64,000 nt of DNA from Leptospira sp. (GCA_027531445.1 JAPZRK010000039.1:1-64000); one strand, 5' to 3'. Numbered from the stretch's first letter, positions 43,311 through 52,008 are shown. A program made the numbers and translations. Notes: generated from the letters alone by a model not told the origin.

Positions 43311-44321
43311 TCACTTCTTTAACTTTTGAAAGTATTTTACAATTTCAGGAAGAAAGCCAAGTGAAGAATGAATTCTATGCATTTCAAGCGCTGGCCTTGC
43401 GGGTATTCCAAAATAAGCTGTTTTTTCTTTTGAATCTTCGGTCAGTCCAGATAAACCCATAAGGATCGAACCTTTTTTCATCGTTAAGTGTTCCGCTACT
43501 GCAGATTGTCCCGCTAAAATACAACCATCTTCCAATGTGACTGAACCAGCAAGTACTGTCGCACCAGCTATATAAACATAATTTCCCACTCGACAATTAT
43601 GTCCAACATGAACATGATCATCAAACTTGGTAAAGTTACCAATTGTTGTCTCTTCAAGCGCGGCGCGATCTACCGTACAATTTGCACCCATCTCGACATC
43701 ATTCCCAATGACGACATTCCCAATTTGAGGAACTTTATATCGGACTCCTTCAAAATCATAAAATCCAAATCCATCGGCACCTATCACTGTATTTGAATGG
43801 ATTAAATTATTTTTTCCTAATTTACAATTATAATAAATGACTACACCAGACCTCAATTCAGTATTTTCACCAATCTCAACTCCTGACTCCAAAACTACAT
43901 TCGGATAAATGACACATTTATCACCGATTACAACATTCGATTGGATGACAACATTCTCCATAATGGTTACGTCTTTTCCAATTTTAGCACTCGGGTGAAT
44001 GCTTGCTCTTTCTGAAATTTTTATTTCATGAACAGGTTTTTTTTCAAACAACGAAACGGCTTGAATGAATTGTACCTTTGAAGATCTTTCGGGAACAATA
44101 ATCGAATTTGGAAACTGTTCTGCCAGACTATCTACTGTTAAAGCAATTTGGACATCTCTGTATTTGGGATGTTTTGATAAGTATTTTTTTGACGCAATGT
44201 AGTAGATAGCATTCGGATCAACGGGCGAATGGTGCTCTAGATCTTTTATCGAAGTTATGTTCAGATCTCCATTCCCTCTCCATTCTCCACCAAGTTTTAC
44301 GGCTAAATTACGAAGATTCAT
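43311..44321 (-). CDS. lpxD: UDP-3-O-acylglucosamine N-acyltransferase LpxD
   Basis: 336 aa. N-terminal uridine-binding domain (LEHHSPVDPNAIYYIAS), then a left-handed beta-helix of hexapeptide repeats (SAKIGKDVTIMENVVIQSNVVIGDKCVIYPNVVLESGVEIGEN...) with the catalytic His in FTKFDDHVHVGHNCRVG, and a C-terminal helix. Transfers a hydroxyacyl chain from ACP to UDP-3-O-acylglucosamine in lipid A synthesis on the cytosolic side. Leptospires carry more than one LpxD-like gene, so the acyl specificity is open. Convergent with the FabR-like gene, 9 nt apart. Confidence 0.9.
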   Translation of the reverse strand: MNLRNLAVKLGGEWRGNGDLNITSIKDLEHHSPVDPNAIYYIASKKYLSKHPKYRDVQIALTVDSLAEQFPNSIIVPERSSKVQFIQAVSLFEKKPVHEIKISERASIHPSAKIGKDVTIMENVVIQSNVVIGDKCVIYPNVVLESGVEIGENTELRSGVVIYYNCKLGKNNLIHSNTVIGADGFGFYDFEGVRYKVPQIGNVVIGNDVEMGANCTVDRAALEETTIGNFTKFDDHVHVGHNCRVGNYVYIAGATVLAGSVTLEDGCILAGQSAVAEHLTMKKGSILMGLSGLTEDSKEKTAYFGIPARPALEMHRIHSSLGFLPEIVKYFQKLKK

Positions 44322-44487
44322 CGTGCTAACACCTATTCTTCTAGCATTTAGGTGACACTTTTTTCGATACTATTTGTTTTGCAATGGGAAAGTAAAAACT
44401 TTAAAAATCAGATAGAGTCTTTGTTCTCTTATGATTTAATTTACACTGTTAATTAGAGGATATTTTTAGTTTTTGTAGTCTCGAGAC

Positions 44488-44919
44488 TCACGAATTTATT
44501 TTTAATTGCATCGCTCTCTCATAAGCCTCATTGATGTATACTTTCCAAATTTCTTCCCACTTCTCTTTTTTATCGATTCTGAAATAATGAAAGTATACTT
44601 GTGCGGAGGCTTGAACCACTTTTAGAAATTGAGTTGAGATAATCTTTTTACCCAATGGAAAACTTATATCTAAATATTTAGATCTCGGTCGTATAATCAA
44701 GAATGACTTCTGACTCGGCGCATAAAGTGTAATTGCTTTTTGTGAGGTCGTGACCACTGGCTTAGAAAAGCTTCCAACAAACTTTAGGAAATCTTTGTAG
44801 AGTGGAAAAAGATTTGGATCTTTTCCGTAAAATAAATCGTATTCAGATGCCATTTCACATTTGTGCGATTGATTCATTTTTGCGAAACTTTTAGTACATA
44901 TGGGACATTTCCAAGCCAT
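44488..44919 (-). CDS. DUF5655-type protein with N-terminal zinc-finger-like motif
   Basis: 143 aa. N-terminus CPICTKSFAKMNQSHKC gives two CxxC/HxxC-type ligands (C5, C8, H19, C21 counting from the start), a probable small zinc site. The remainder (PNLFPLYKDFLKFVGSFSKPVVTTSQKAITLYAPSQKSFLIIRPRSKYLDISFPLG) is the DUF5655 core, a family related to DUF1801/YdeI and with no known activity. Monocistronic; a 12-bp palindrome AGTCTC/GAGACT (44477-44488) touches its stop. Confidence 0.8.
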   Translation of the reverse strand: MAWKCPICTKSFAKMNQSHKCEMASEYDLFYGKDPNLFPLYKDFLKFVGSFSKPVVTTSQKAITLYAPSQKSFLIIRPRSKYLDISFPLGKKIISTQFLKVVQASAQVYFHYFRIDKKEKWEEIWKVYINEAYERAMQLKINS

Positions 44920-45101
44920 AATCTACCTTCCTTTGCTTCTCCCTTTTATAATGAATCTATTTAATTGCGAAAAATCGACTATTCCAATATCGTTCTAAAT
45001 GAAATTCAGAAGGTATTGTATTGACCGTTCTTACCTTGGCTTTTTATAAGTATAATGCAAGTAAATTTAGAAATATAAATAGATTTCATTTGGATTACAA
45101 A

Positions 45102-46529
45102 ATGGAAAATAACTCACAAAAGAAAAGTCAATCACGTGTTACCGTAGCTTCCCTCTGGTTAGATATAAAAGATGCCCTTTCCGGATCAGAAGCCGACTAT
45201 ACAGAAGTGAGCATGCGCAAGGCGATTTTTTTACTTTCTGTACCGATGGTGCTAGAACTGGTTTTAGAATCTGTCTTTGCTGTTGTTGATATATATTTTG
45301 TAGGAAAACTCGGTGCATCCGCTGTTGCAACAGTAGGACTCACTGAAACATATCTTTTTCTATTGTACTCCATAGCAATGGGCATTTCATTTTCCGTCAC
45401 AGCTATCATTGCAAGAAGGATTGGCGAAAAAGAACCGGAAAAAGCAGCTATATCAGCAGTACAAGCAATCGTTATTGCCATATTTGCGTCGATTCCCTTT
45501 GCAATAGCCGGCATTTTCTTCTCGGAAGAGTTACTTGCATTGATGGGTGCAGATGAGTGGGTTTTATCTAATGGATACCCTTATATGCAGTGGATGCTAG
45601 GCGGCAACGTTGTCATTACTTTACTTTTTATGATAAACGCCGTCTTCCGTGGGGCAGGTGATGCGGCAATTGCAATGAAAGTTCTTTGGATTGCAAACGG
45701 ACTCAACATCGTGCTAGATCCCATTCTGATTTTTGGTTGGGGGCCAATTCCTGCTTATGGCATTACAGGAGCGGCAATCGCCACAACTCTAGGAAGGGGA
45801 ATAGGTGTTTGCTTCCAACTCTGGTTACTTTTCAACAGCGGCAAACACATTCGTATCTTTGTTTCTCATTTAAAGTTGGAATGGGAAACCATCATTGGAA
45901 TATTAAAAACTTCGTTTGGTGGGATTGGTCAAATGATTGTCGCTATGACATCATGGATCTTTATCATGCGCATTTTAGCCGAATTTGGAAGTCAAACAGT
46001 CGCTGGTGCTACAATAGCTCTAAGGGTGATGATGTTTACGATGATGCCTTCTTGGGGAATGTCAAATGCTGTAGCCACTCTAGTAGGACAGAATTTAGGT
46101 GCTGGGAAGCCTGATCGAGCAGAGCAGTCAGTCTGGTTCACGGGCTTTTGTAATATGGGATACTTGATTCTTGTTTCGGTTATCTATTTCCTATTTGCTG
46201 AAAGTTTGATTGCCCTATTCACAGATGATCAAGATGTTATTCAAATAGGAAGTAAATGGCTTACTATAGTTTCATATTCCTATTTTGTATATGCTTGGTG
46301 GATGTCCGCATCACAAGCATTTAATGGTTCGGGAGATACGATGACTCCGACAAAGATCAACATTGTCTTTTTTTGGATCATTCAAATCCCCTTGGCATAT
46401 TTGTTTGGCAAAGAACTTGGATTTGGATATGAGGGAGTTTTTTGGTCAATGATGCTCACCGAGACATCTGTTGGTCTCTTCACTCTCTGGCTTTTCACAA
46501 AGGGAAAGTGGAAAGAAACGAAAGTATAA
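45102..46529 (+). CDS. MATE-family multidrug/Na+ or H+ antiporter
   Basis: 475 aa from ATG 45102; the first 27 codons of a longer frame beginning at a TTG (45021) look non-coding. Twelve membrane helices in two MatE halves, opening with ILLSVPMVLELVLESVFAVVDIYFVGKLGASAVATVGL and repeated in FGGIGQMIVAMTSWIFIMRILAEFGSQTVAGATIALRV. An N-terminal cytosolic tail of about 35 residues is longer than usual. Exports cationic drugs or metabolites; substrate unknown. Ends at a hairpin (46539-46560). Confidence 0.88.
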   Translation: MENNSQKKSQSRVTVASLWLDIKDALSGSEADYTEVSMRKAIFLLSVPMVLELVLESVFAVVDIYFVGKLGASAVATVGLTETYLFLLYSIAMGISFSVTAIIARRIGEKEPEKAAISAVQAIVIAIFASIPFAIAGIFFSEELLALMGADEWVLSNGYPYMQWMLGGNVVITLLFMINAVFRGAGDAAIAMKVLWIANGLNIVLDPILIFGWGPIPAYGITGAAIATTLGRGIGVCFQLWLLFNSGKHIRIFVSHLKLEWETIIGILKTSFGGIGQMIVAMTSWIFIMRILAEFGSQTVAGATIALRVMMFTMMPSWGMSNAVATLVGQNLGAGKPDRAEQSVWFTGFCNMGYLILVSVIYFLFAESLIALFTDDQDVIQIGSKWLTIVSYSYFVYAWWMSASQAFNGSGDTMTPTKINIVFFWIIQIPLAYLFGKELGFGYEGVFWSMMLTETSVGLFTLWLFTKGKWKETKV

Positions 46530-46538
46530 CAAGTGTCA

Positions 46539-46560
46539 CTAGAACCTTTTCTAGCTTTTC
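46539..46560 (+). terminator. Possible terminator after the MATE gene
   Basis: CTAGAA / TTCTAG stem with 4-nt loop, followed by CTTTTCTTT. Only six pairs, so a weak call. Confidence 0.4.
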
Positions 46561-46804
46561 TTTATAAAAGACAGAAACAAAAATTAAATTGATTGCACAA
46601 ACTTCCAGCTAGGGAAACGATGGCAATAGATTCAATAATTATCGTTTTCTTAACTTCTAAAGTATTCCTGACCTTTTTGCACTCTGATTTCTTCCCTAAG
46701 TTTTCCCCTGCATTTTCGTTTTGTTTTTACCTGAATCCTTCAAGGATAAGTTGTTTTTAAATCATGAAATTTTATGGATCAAATTAAAAATTTGAGGAAA
46801 TCAA

Positions 46805-47068
46805 ATGTCAACAAACATATATGTAGGAAACCTTTCATACGAAATGACAGAAAGCAAGCTTAGCGAACTTTTTTCAGTTCATGGCGCAGTATCATCTGCA
46901 AAAATCATTACAGACCAGTATACTGGCGGTTCAAAGGGCTTTGGCTTTATTGAAATGAAAGATCGCAATGAAGCTGACAAAGCAATCAGCGATCTGAATG
47001 GTAAAAATATTTTAAATCGTGAAATGAAAGTTAATATTGCAAAACCAAAAACAAACAACTGGAACTAA
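46805..47068 (+). CDS. Small RRM-type RNA-binding protein
   Basis: 87 aa, a single RNA-recognition motif. RNP2 is IYVGNLSY (5-12), RNP1 KGFGFIEM (44-51); the betaalphabetabetaalphabeta order is complete. No Gly-rich tail, unlike many cyanobacterial Rbp proteins. Ribosome site GAGGA 6 nt upstream of ATG, and an AT-rich leader of over 250 nt lies before it, which would suit post-transcriptional or cold-responsive control (inference). Ends at a strong hairpin (47091-47119). Confidence 0.88.
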   Translation: MSTNIYVGNLSYEMTESKLSELFSVHGAVSSAKIITDQYTGGSKGFGFIEMKDRNEADKAISDLNGKNILNREMKVNIAKPKTNNWN

Positions 47069-47090
47069 AAACCAGTAATCTTCTAAATTT

Positions 47091-47119
47091 CAGTTTTTGG
47101 AAATAATTTCCAAAAACTG
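47091..47119 (+). terminator. Terminator after the RRM gene
   Basis: Perfect 13-bp stem CAGTTTTTGGAAA / TTTCCAAAAACTG with loop TAA, followed by AGATTTTGAG. It lies between two convergent genes and probably serves both. Confidence 0.65.
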
Positions 47120-47131
47120 AGATTTTGAGTC

Positions 47132-47431
47132 CTACCGACCTCTTCGGCCGCCACCTTCTCTGTGCGGACGTCTACCTTCATCTCGGTTGTGTCCTCTCTC
47201 ATTTTGATTTCTTTCCCCATTCTCATAACCTTGGTTTGGTTGTTCGGGATTTGGATTCAAAGATCCTGGTCCTCCGATTCCATTACCCGGCCCTCCTATC
47301 CCATTACCTGGATTTCCAATCCCGTTGCCAGCGTCTCCAAGACCAGAACCAGGATTGCCAATTCCATTCTGTTGTTGGGAAAATACTTGAGTTGCCAATA
47401 GAAAAGAGATTAACAAAAGGAGTCGATTCAT
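47132..47431 (-). CDS. Secreted Gly/Asn-rich repeat peptide
   Basis: 99 aa. Signal peptide about 1-18 (LLLLISFLLATQVFS). Residues about 22-57 are five tandem seven-residue units of the form (N/S)G(I/L)G(N/D/G)(P/A)G, then an Asn/Gln/Glu linker and a highly basic Arg/Gly tail (GRRPHREGGGRRGR). Such Gly-repeat plus Arg-Gly designs bind nucleic acid or form amyloid-like or matrix material; no family recognised. Possible roles are surface coating or nucleic-acid binding, both guesses. No Cys. Confidence 0.7.
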   Translation of the reverse strand: MNRLLLLISFLLATQVFSQQQNGIGNPGSGLGDAGNGIGNPGNGIGGPGNGIGGPGSLNPNPEQPNQGYENGERNQNERGHNRDEGRRPHREGGGRRGR

Positions 47432-47589
47432 ATGTGGTTAGACGGATAGAATTAGAGATAAAACTAATTGGTCAGTCGTCTATTCTCACTTTGAGAAAAA
47501 GCGCAAAATTCGAAATTGGCAATAATTAGAAATAGGAAGACTGATAGCAAAAATTTACGAAAAAGATTTGAATCCATGCTTTTAAATTT

Positions 47590-48000
47590 TTAGGATTTCC
47601 CATCCGGCTCGAAAAAGGCAAGATTTTCAGGACCTTCGTGAACCACGATGCGCATTACTTTTCCATTCGTTTTTGAGACCTCCTCTTTGAGACCCGCATA
47701 AAACCAACGAGCGACATTTTCTGAGGTGGGATTGATGCCCTTAAAATCGGGATGTTCGTTAATGAGAAGATGGTCAATGCTATGGACAAGCTCTTGGAGT
47801 CGATTACGTGCCGTTAAAAAGTCATAGCTGATTCCATCTGGCCGAATATTTGCATTCCCAGAAAGGAAAACCTCAACTTTCCATGAGTGTCCGTGAATCG
47901 GTTCGTCCGAGCCATCTGGAAAATAATCGTAGAGGTAGTGTGCGGACTCGAATCGACCCTCAATCCGAACGTAAAAATTACCAGATTCGTGTACAAACAT
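47590..48000 (-). CDS. 6-pyruvoyltetrahydropterin synthase family, PTPS-III type (FolB-bypass candidate)
   Basis: 136 aa from ATG 48000; an in-frame ATG at 48060 lies within the promoter, so I reject it. Zn ligands: His in FESAHYL and HxH in EPIHGHSW. QueD and true PTPS have a catalytic Cys four residues before this HxH; here the stretch reads GSDEPIHGH, with Asp there and Glu at the next position. PTPS paralogues with such an active-site Glu (PTPS-III) convert dihydroneopterin triphosphate to 6-hydroxymethyldihydropterin and replace FolB in folate synthesis, as shown for spirochaetes among others. Later motifs (SIDHLLINEH; NPTSENVARWFYAGL; VHEGPENLAFFE) carry the Asp-His pair and Glu of the family. 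Confidence 0.82.
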   Translation of the reverse strand: MFVHESGNFYVRIEGRFESAHYLYDYFPDGSDEPIHGHSWKVEVFLSGNANIRPDGISYDFLTARNRLQELVHSIDHLLINEHPDFKGINPTSENVARWFYAGLKEEVSKTNGKVMRIVVHEGPENLAFFEPDGKS

Positions 48001-48031
48001 TCCATTGACGAATAAGACCAAGTCTATTATT

Positions 48032-48060
48032 TGTATAGTTAATTTCCGTTTGAGGTGCAA
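48032..48060 (-). promoter_or_regulatory. Sigma70-type promoter of the PTPS-III gene
   Basis: On the minus strand: TTGCAC (48060-48055), 17-nt spacer, TATACA (48037-48032). Transcription should start near 48025, about 25 nt before the ATG at 48000. Confidence 0.65.
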
Positions 48061-48065
48061 CTAAG

Positions 48066-48287
48066 ATGACTGAAGCAACAAAACCACGTTTTTTTAAAGA
48101 AATGACCGTAGGAGAAGCGATTGCGATCCACCCCGAAGCAGGTCTTGTCTTTTCAAGCTATCACCTTGGTGGATGCTCACACTGCTCCATCAATGAAGTG
48201 GAGACCATTGAGCAGGTTTGTATGGGATACGGTGTAGAAGTGGACACTCTCATCGACTCGCTAAACAATCTTTTTGCAGAAGAATAG
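48066..48287 (+). CDS. DUF1858 redox-type small protein
   Basis: 73 aa. PRFFKEMTVGEAIAIHPEAGLVFSSYHLGGCSHCSINEVETIEQVCMGYGVEVDTLIDSLNNL is the DUF1858 fold (also found as the N-terminal part of ScdA/YtfE-like and hybrid-cluster-associated proteins), with the conserved GGCSHC pair. Likely a thiol- or metal-linked helper protein, possibly in iron-sulfur or nitric-oxide stress. Divergent from the PTPS-III gene, 65 nt between starts. Confidence 0.85.
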   Translation: MTEATKPRFFKEMTVGEAIAIHPEAGLVFSSYHLGGCSHCSINEVETIEQVCMGYGVEVDTLIDSLNNLFAEE

Positions 48288-48507
48288 AACTAGTTTCTCC
48301 ACTTCTCTCTTACTCAGCATCGAGGCGGCTTACACGATGACGAAAATCATCGAGGACAGCTGCCTACTTATGTTTCTTTGCTCAACTTTACCTACTAAAG
48401 TTCGTTTTGTCTTCAAACCCAATAGGCGCGTTCGAGATACATTTGGTTCGATTGAACGATTTGTATTTCAAGAATGCAATATCCTATTTTGATAAAAAAT
48501 CAATACA

Positions 48508-49284
48508 TCAAGTCGAAAACTTAGGTCTCCGTTTTTCGATTAGGGATAGAAATCCTTCTTGTCCGTCATTAGATTGTATTGTTTCAACAAACGTATCAAT
48601 GTCTCTCTGAGTGATTGAATCTATAATAGGTTGGTAATAACTCCTTTGTGCAGTCTTCATACCACGAGCTGAGTTATACGTTAATTTCGCCAAACTTTCT
48701 GCGAGCTTTTTGCTTTCTAAAAATAGAGATTCGATGGGAAAAATCTCGTCCACAAGACCGATCTCTTTTGCTTCTGAGCCTTTCAACTGTTTTCCGTTAT
48801 ATAATAAATCCCTGGATTTTGCAGTGCCAACAAGGTCACGCAAAACCATTGTCGGTGCCGATGGAAAGTTGAGGCCTACTAGAGCCTCAGAAAATCCTAT
48901 GCGACCACCTTTATCAACCATATAACGATAATCGGAGTATAAGGCAAAGACAGCGCCTGCCGCCATACAATGACCATTGATCACTGCAATAGTGGGAACG
49001 GGAAAATTAAAATACAAAGTCGCACATCGAATTAAAAGAGTAACGGCATCTCTTACCTCAGCATCAGATTTATTGTACATTAATGTAGGCTCAATACCAT
49101 TCGAAAAAAACTGCGTTTGTGCTGAAGTGAAGAGCAAAACTCTGATTTTTTCGTCTGATGCATGTTTGATGAGCAAATTTTCAAATGCCTGAAAAGTGGC
49201 AAAATCAAATGTATTTTTTTCATTGGACTGCATCTTGATCTCCAAGATGCGGTCACTATGATAGATTTCTAAAAATGGACTCAT
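48508..49284 (-). CDS. Enoyl-CoA hydratase/isomerase family protein
   Basis: 258 aa crotonase fold. The oxyanion-hole segments are NGIEPTLMYN and GHCMAAGAVFALYSDYRYM; EALVGLNFPSAPTMVLRDLVG and KEIGLVDEIFP follow the usual order. The classic catalytic Glu pair of hydratases is not obvious (GLNFPSAP replaces the Glu segment), so an isomerase or thioesterase-like activity is possible. The start overlaps the stop of the acyl-CoA synthetase by one base (TAATG), giving translational coupling; both act in fatty acid degradation. Confidence 0.87.
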   Translation of the reverse strand: MSPFLEIYHSDRILEIKMQSNEKNTFDFATFQAFENLLIKHASDEKIRVLLFTSAQTQFFSNGIEPTLMYNKSDAEVRDAVTLLIRCATLYFNFPVPTIAVINGHCMAAGAVFALYSDYRYMVDKGGRIGFSEALVGLNFPSAPTMVLRDLVGTAKSRDLLYNGKQLKGSEAKEIGLVDEIFPIESLFLESKKLAESLAKLTYNSARGMKTAQRSYYQPIIDSITQRDIDTFVETIQSNDGQEGFLSLIEKRRPKFST

Positions 49285-51332
49285 TAACTATTTTTGTAAA
49301 GCTCTAGGATCCGATCTTTATATTTTTCCGTAATGATATGTCGTTTCATCTTCATTAGGTTTGTCAATTCGTCCCCTACTTCAAATGGTTTTGTAACTAG
49401 CAAAACATACTGTACTTGTTCAAAGTTTTTAAATCCAGTTTTGACGCTGTTGAAGTTACGGACTTCTTTTTTGTAGAAGTCGATCACTTTCGGATTTAAA
49501 ATCATTTGTTCAGGTTTTGCATCGGGGATCCCATTGTCCTTTGCCCAAGCATTTAACGCGTCAAAATCTGGAACGATGATAGATCCTAATACTTTCTGAT
49601 CTTGGCCTACAACCATCGATTGCCTAATGTAAGGCGATTCATCAATTTTGTTTTCGATAGGAACTGGCTCCACGTTTTCACCGCCTAGAAGTACGATGGT
49701 ATCTTTGGCTCTTCCCGTAAGTGTGAGTGTTCGCTTATAGTTGATCATACCGATATCACCAGTATTCATCCAACCATCTACAATGGTTTTGGCAGTTGTT
49801 TCCGGATTTTTGTAATACCCTTTCATTACCTGCGGTCCACGAATATGAACGACACCTTTAACGCCAATCTTTCCTGAGAGAATATTGCGTTTGTCATCGA
49901 TATGGCAAAGAACATGTCCTGCATCGTCTCGAATTTGAACTTCAGAAAGTTGAACGATATCACCGACTGAACCCATGATCGGACGCTCAAAAGTACGAAC
50001 CGAAATCACAGGTCCCGTCTCCGTCATCCCATATCCTTCCAAAACTGTGATCCCAATATCCATAAAGAAGGCATCAACATGCTTCTGCAATGCTCCACCA
50101 CCAGACAAAGTTGCTCGTAAATGACCGCCAGTTGCTTGGCGGATCTTCGCAAGTACGATTCGATCGAGAGTGAAAGCATTGAATAGTAAACCAAGTCCAG
50201 CGATAACGTAGGCAAGAGTAGCCAATCCGGATCCCATAGTCGACAGGTAATAACCTAACCCAGTTGCAAGAATCGAAACTACAAAAGGCGCAGTCAAAAT
50301 CCACTTAACGAGCGCTATAGAACCCTGCCCAAGTGATACAAGGATATTGCGACCTTCGTAATCTACTTCCAAACCCTTGAGAAAACGGACTGCCGCATGG
50401 TAGTGTTTTGAAAAAAAATAAGCTACTTTAAAAAGAAACCGTCTGACTGGAGGCGTTTGTTTGGGATCATTGATCCTTGTATAAATACCATTGTAAATGC
50501 TTTCCCAAACTCTAGGGGCGGAGGCCATAAACGTCGGACGAGCCTTTTGAATGTCGTTACGGAGATCCGTTACCTTTGTATAATAAGTGGAGCCACCATT
50601 AATGATCGCAAAGTATTCAACTACTCTTTCAAAGATGTGCCAAACTGGTAAAATGGAAAGCATACGATCTTCCGAAGTAACTCTTGCAACTTTTGGAACA
50701 ACATAATGCATCTGGTGTATCATGTTGGAGTGCATGAGCATCACACCCTTTGGCATCCCAGTTGTGCCCGATGTATAAATTAGAGTGAAAAGGTCATCTG
50801 GTTTAATGTCTGCTACACGCTTCTCTGTTTCTTTTTTACCTTTTGCTCGAAGCGATCGCCCCTTTTCAATCAATTCTCGAAAGTGTACAAGTCCTGCCCC
50901 TGTCTTGAGTTTGGAGTCCTTGTCCATGATGATGACATGTTTGATGCCTTTGATCTGAGATTTGTTATTTTTGTATTTTTCGTAGACTTTATCGTTTTCA
51001 ATGAAAACAACTTTAGCCCCAGAGTGGGTGAGAATATGGACAATTTCAGAATCTGTAATGTCAGATCCTCGTGGAACATTTGCCGCTCCAGCAAGAATGA
51101 CTGCACAGTCAGCGACAATCCATTCCATACGATTGTCAGCTAGAACACCGACGTGCTCACGAGCCTTCACTCCTAAATCGATGAGTGCTTCTGAAAGGGC
51201 AAGTCCATCGTCGTACAACTCTCTGTAAGTAAGAGCTTGGTAATCCTTGGAAGCATTTTTGTACCAAAATGCGGGTTTTGTCCCAAATTTGTCTGCGGAT
51301 TCTTTATAAACTTCTGCTAGGTTATTTGCCAT
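49284..51332 (-). CDS. Long-chain acyl-CoA synthetase (AMP-binding, membrane-associated)
   Basis: 682 aa ANL enzyme. P-loop YTSGTTGMPKGVMLMHSNM (about 190-208), A5 GYGMTETGPVIS, A7 GWMNTGDIGMI, A8 GRAKDTIVLLGGENVEP. An insert of about 60 hydrophobic residues (about 335-395, LVKWILTAPFVVSILATGLGYYLSTMGSGLATLAYVIAGLGLLFNA) before the A5 motif looks like two membrane helices, seen in spirochaetal and other bacterial FACS relatives. Activates long-chain fatty acids with ATP and CoA at the membrane. Good ribosome site GGAGAG, partly buried in the hairpin at 51339-51383. Confidence 0.9.
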   Translation of the reverse strand: MANNLAEVYKESADKFGTKPAFWYKNASKDYQALTYRELYDDGLALSEALIDLGVKAREHVGVLADNRMEWIVADCAVILAGAANVPRGSDITDSEIVHILTHSGAKVVFIENDKVYEKYKNNKSQIKGIKHVIIMDKDSKLKTGAGLVHFRELIEKGRSLRAKGKKETEKRVADIKPDDLFTLIYTSGTTGMPKGVMLMHSNMIHQMHYVVPKVARVTSEDRMLSILPVWHIFERVVEYFAIINGGSTYYTKVTDLRNDIQKARPTFMASAPRVWESIYNGIYTRINDPKQTPPVRRFLFKVAYFFSKHYHAAVRFLKGLEVDYEGRNILVSLGQGSIALVKWILTAPFVVSILATGLGYYLSTMGSGLATLAYVIAGLGLLFNAFTLDRIVLAKIRQATGGHLRATLSGGGALQKHVDAFFMDIGITVLEGYGMTETGPVISVRTFERPIMGSVGDIVQLSEVQIRDDAGHVLCHIDDKRNILSGKIGVKGVVHIRGPQVMKGYYKNPETTAKTIVDGWMNTGDIGMINYKRTLTLTGRAKDTIVLLGGENVEPVPIENKIDESPYIRQSMVVGQDQKVLGSIIVPDFDALNAWAKDNGIPDAKPEQMILNPKVIDFYKKEVRNFNSVKTGFKNFEQVQYVLLVTKPFEVGDELTNLMKMKRHIITEKYKDRILELYKNS

Positions 51333-51338
51333 ATCTCT

Positions 51339-51383
51339 CCATCTGAAAAAGCGCTCTTTATGGTACTTTGCTTTTTCAGATGG
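51339..51383 (-). repeat. Perfect 14-bp hairpin in the acyl-CoA synthetase leader
   Basis: CCATCTGAAAAAGC and GCTTTTTCAGATGG, loop 17 nt. On the minus strand the second arm ends GATGG directly before AGAGATATG, so the first bases of the ribosome site of the acyl-CoA synthetase are in the stem. It may act as a translation switch, as a terminator for the small gene upstream (no trailing T-run), or as a spaced operator. Confidence 0.6.
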
Positions 51384-51399
51384 TCAAGAGATTTTTCAG

Positions 51400-51612
51400 T
51401 TAATCCCAATTGAAATGGGCTTGTTGGTGATCTTTTTTTAGGTGGCGTTTGCGAATTTCTGCTAACTTCACCATTTGGCTGGCGTTGAGTAAGTTTCTGG
51501 CTTTAAGGCCTAGTTGGGGAAAGAGTGTCTCATCTTGTACATTCGTGAAAAAGTGGCTTTGTTTCGTAAATGAGCTCTTAAGCTCTGTGTCCATATCTGC
51601 GTAGAAATCCAT
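51400..51612 (-). CDS. Small hypothetical protein upstream of the acyl-CoA synthetase
   Basis: 70 aa, starting at ATG 51612 with a strong GGAGG ribosome site 6 nt upstream, which favours this frame over an overlapping 60-codon one (51510-51692). Sequence is charged with a basic C-terminus (KLAEIRKRHLKKDHQQAHFNWD). No signal, membrane helix or family. The next gene, an acyl-CoA synthetase, starts 67 nt downstream past a hairpin, so it may be a regulatory or leader product for that operon. Confidence 0.65.
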   Translation of the reverse strand: MDFYADMDTELKSSFTKQSHFFTNVQDETLFPQLGLKARNLLNASQMVKLAEIRKRHLKKDHQQAHFNWD

Positions 51613-51777
51613 GTCAGCCTCCGTGCGTCTCTGGTTTCGGGGGATTTTGTTTGTTTAGGCCTTATCATCCGTGACAAGTAGCCTATCCCCAATATAGTTA
51701 TCGCTTAAAAAAGAAAAACCTGAAGCAAAAAAAATCGCTTGTACTATTTTTTTTCACATATTTTTTGGTAATGGATT

Positions 51778-52008
51778 ATGACGATTCGAATGGTAAATTC
51801 TACAGGCAAACGAAATGGAAGATTCGTTGCTTATGAATATGGTGAAGACCTTTTTGGGAGTCTTTACCTCGAAAAATTCGCAGGTCGTGACCGAGGTAAG
51901 CTAATCGACAAATGGAGATTAAGTGACCTAGGTAGTCTCATTCGAGTTCTTGATACAGAAATTTCTAGAAGAGAAGACGAAAATTACGAACGCCCAAGAT
52001 ACGTTTGA
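51778..52008 (+). CDS. Small hypothetical protein preceding the MutS-like gene
   Basis: 76 aa, no signal or membrane helix. VNSTGKRNGRFVAYEYGEDLFGSLYLEKFAGRDRGKLIDKWRLSDLGSLIRVLDTEISRREDENYERPRYV looks like a compact alpha/beta fold, with an acidic/basic C-terminus. Its last 59 nt overlap the start of the MutS-like gene in another frame, so the two are probably coupled. No family recognised. Confidence 0.65.
   Translation: MTIRMVNSTGKRNGRFVAYEYGEDLFGSLYLEKFAGRDRGKLIDKWRLSDLGSLIRVLDTEISRREDENYERPRYV

Noticed and set aside
44477..44488. 12-bp palindrome AGTCTC/GAGACT
   Set aside because: Too short and loop-free for a terminator; touches a stop codon with no regulatory context.
45021..45101. 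N-terminal extension of the MATE gene from TTG
   Set aside because: Residues look random and the ATG at 45102 gives a normal family start.
48001..48060. Longer start of the PTPS-like gene at 48060
   Set aside because: These codons lie in the -35/-10 promoter, so cannot be transcribed.
48335..48352. CGATGA/TCATCG small hairpin after the DUF1858 gene
   Set aside because: Six pairs, no T-run; unsupported as a terminator.
51510..51692. 60-codon minus-strand frame overlapping the 70-aa gene
   Set aside because: Lacks a ribosome site, whereas the other frame has GGAGG.
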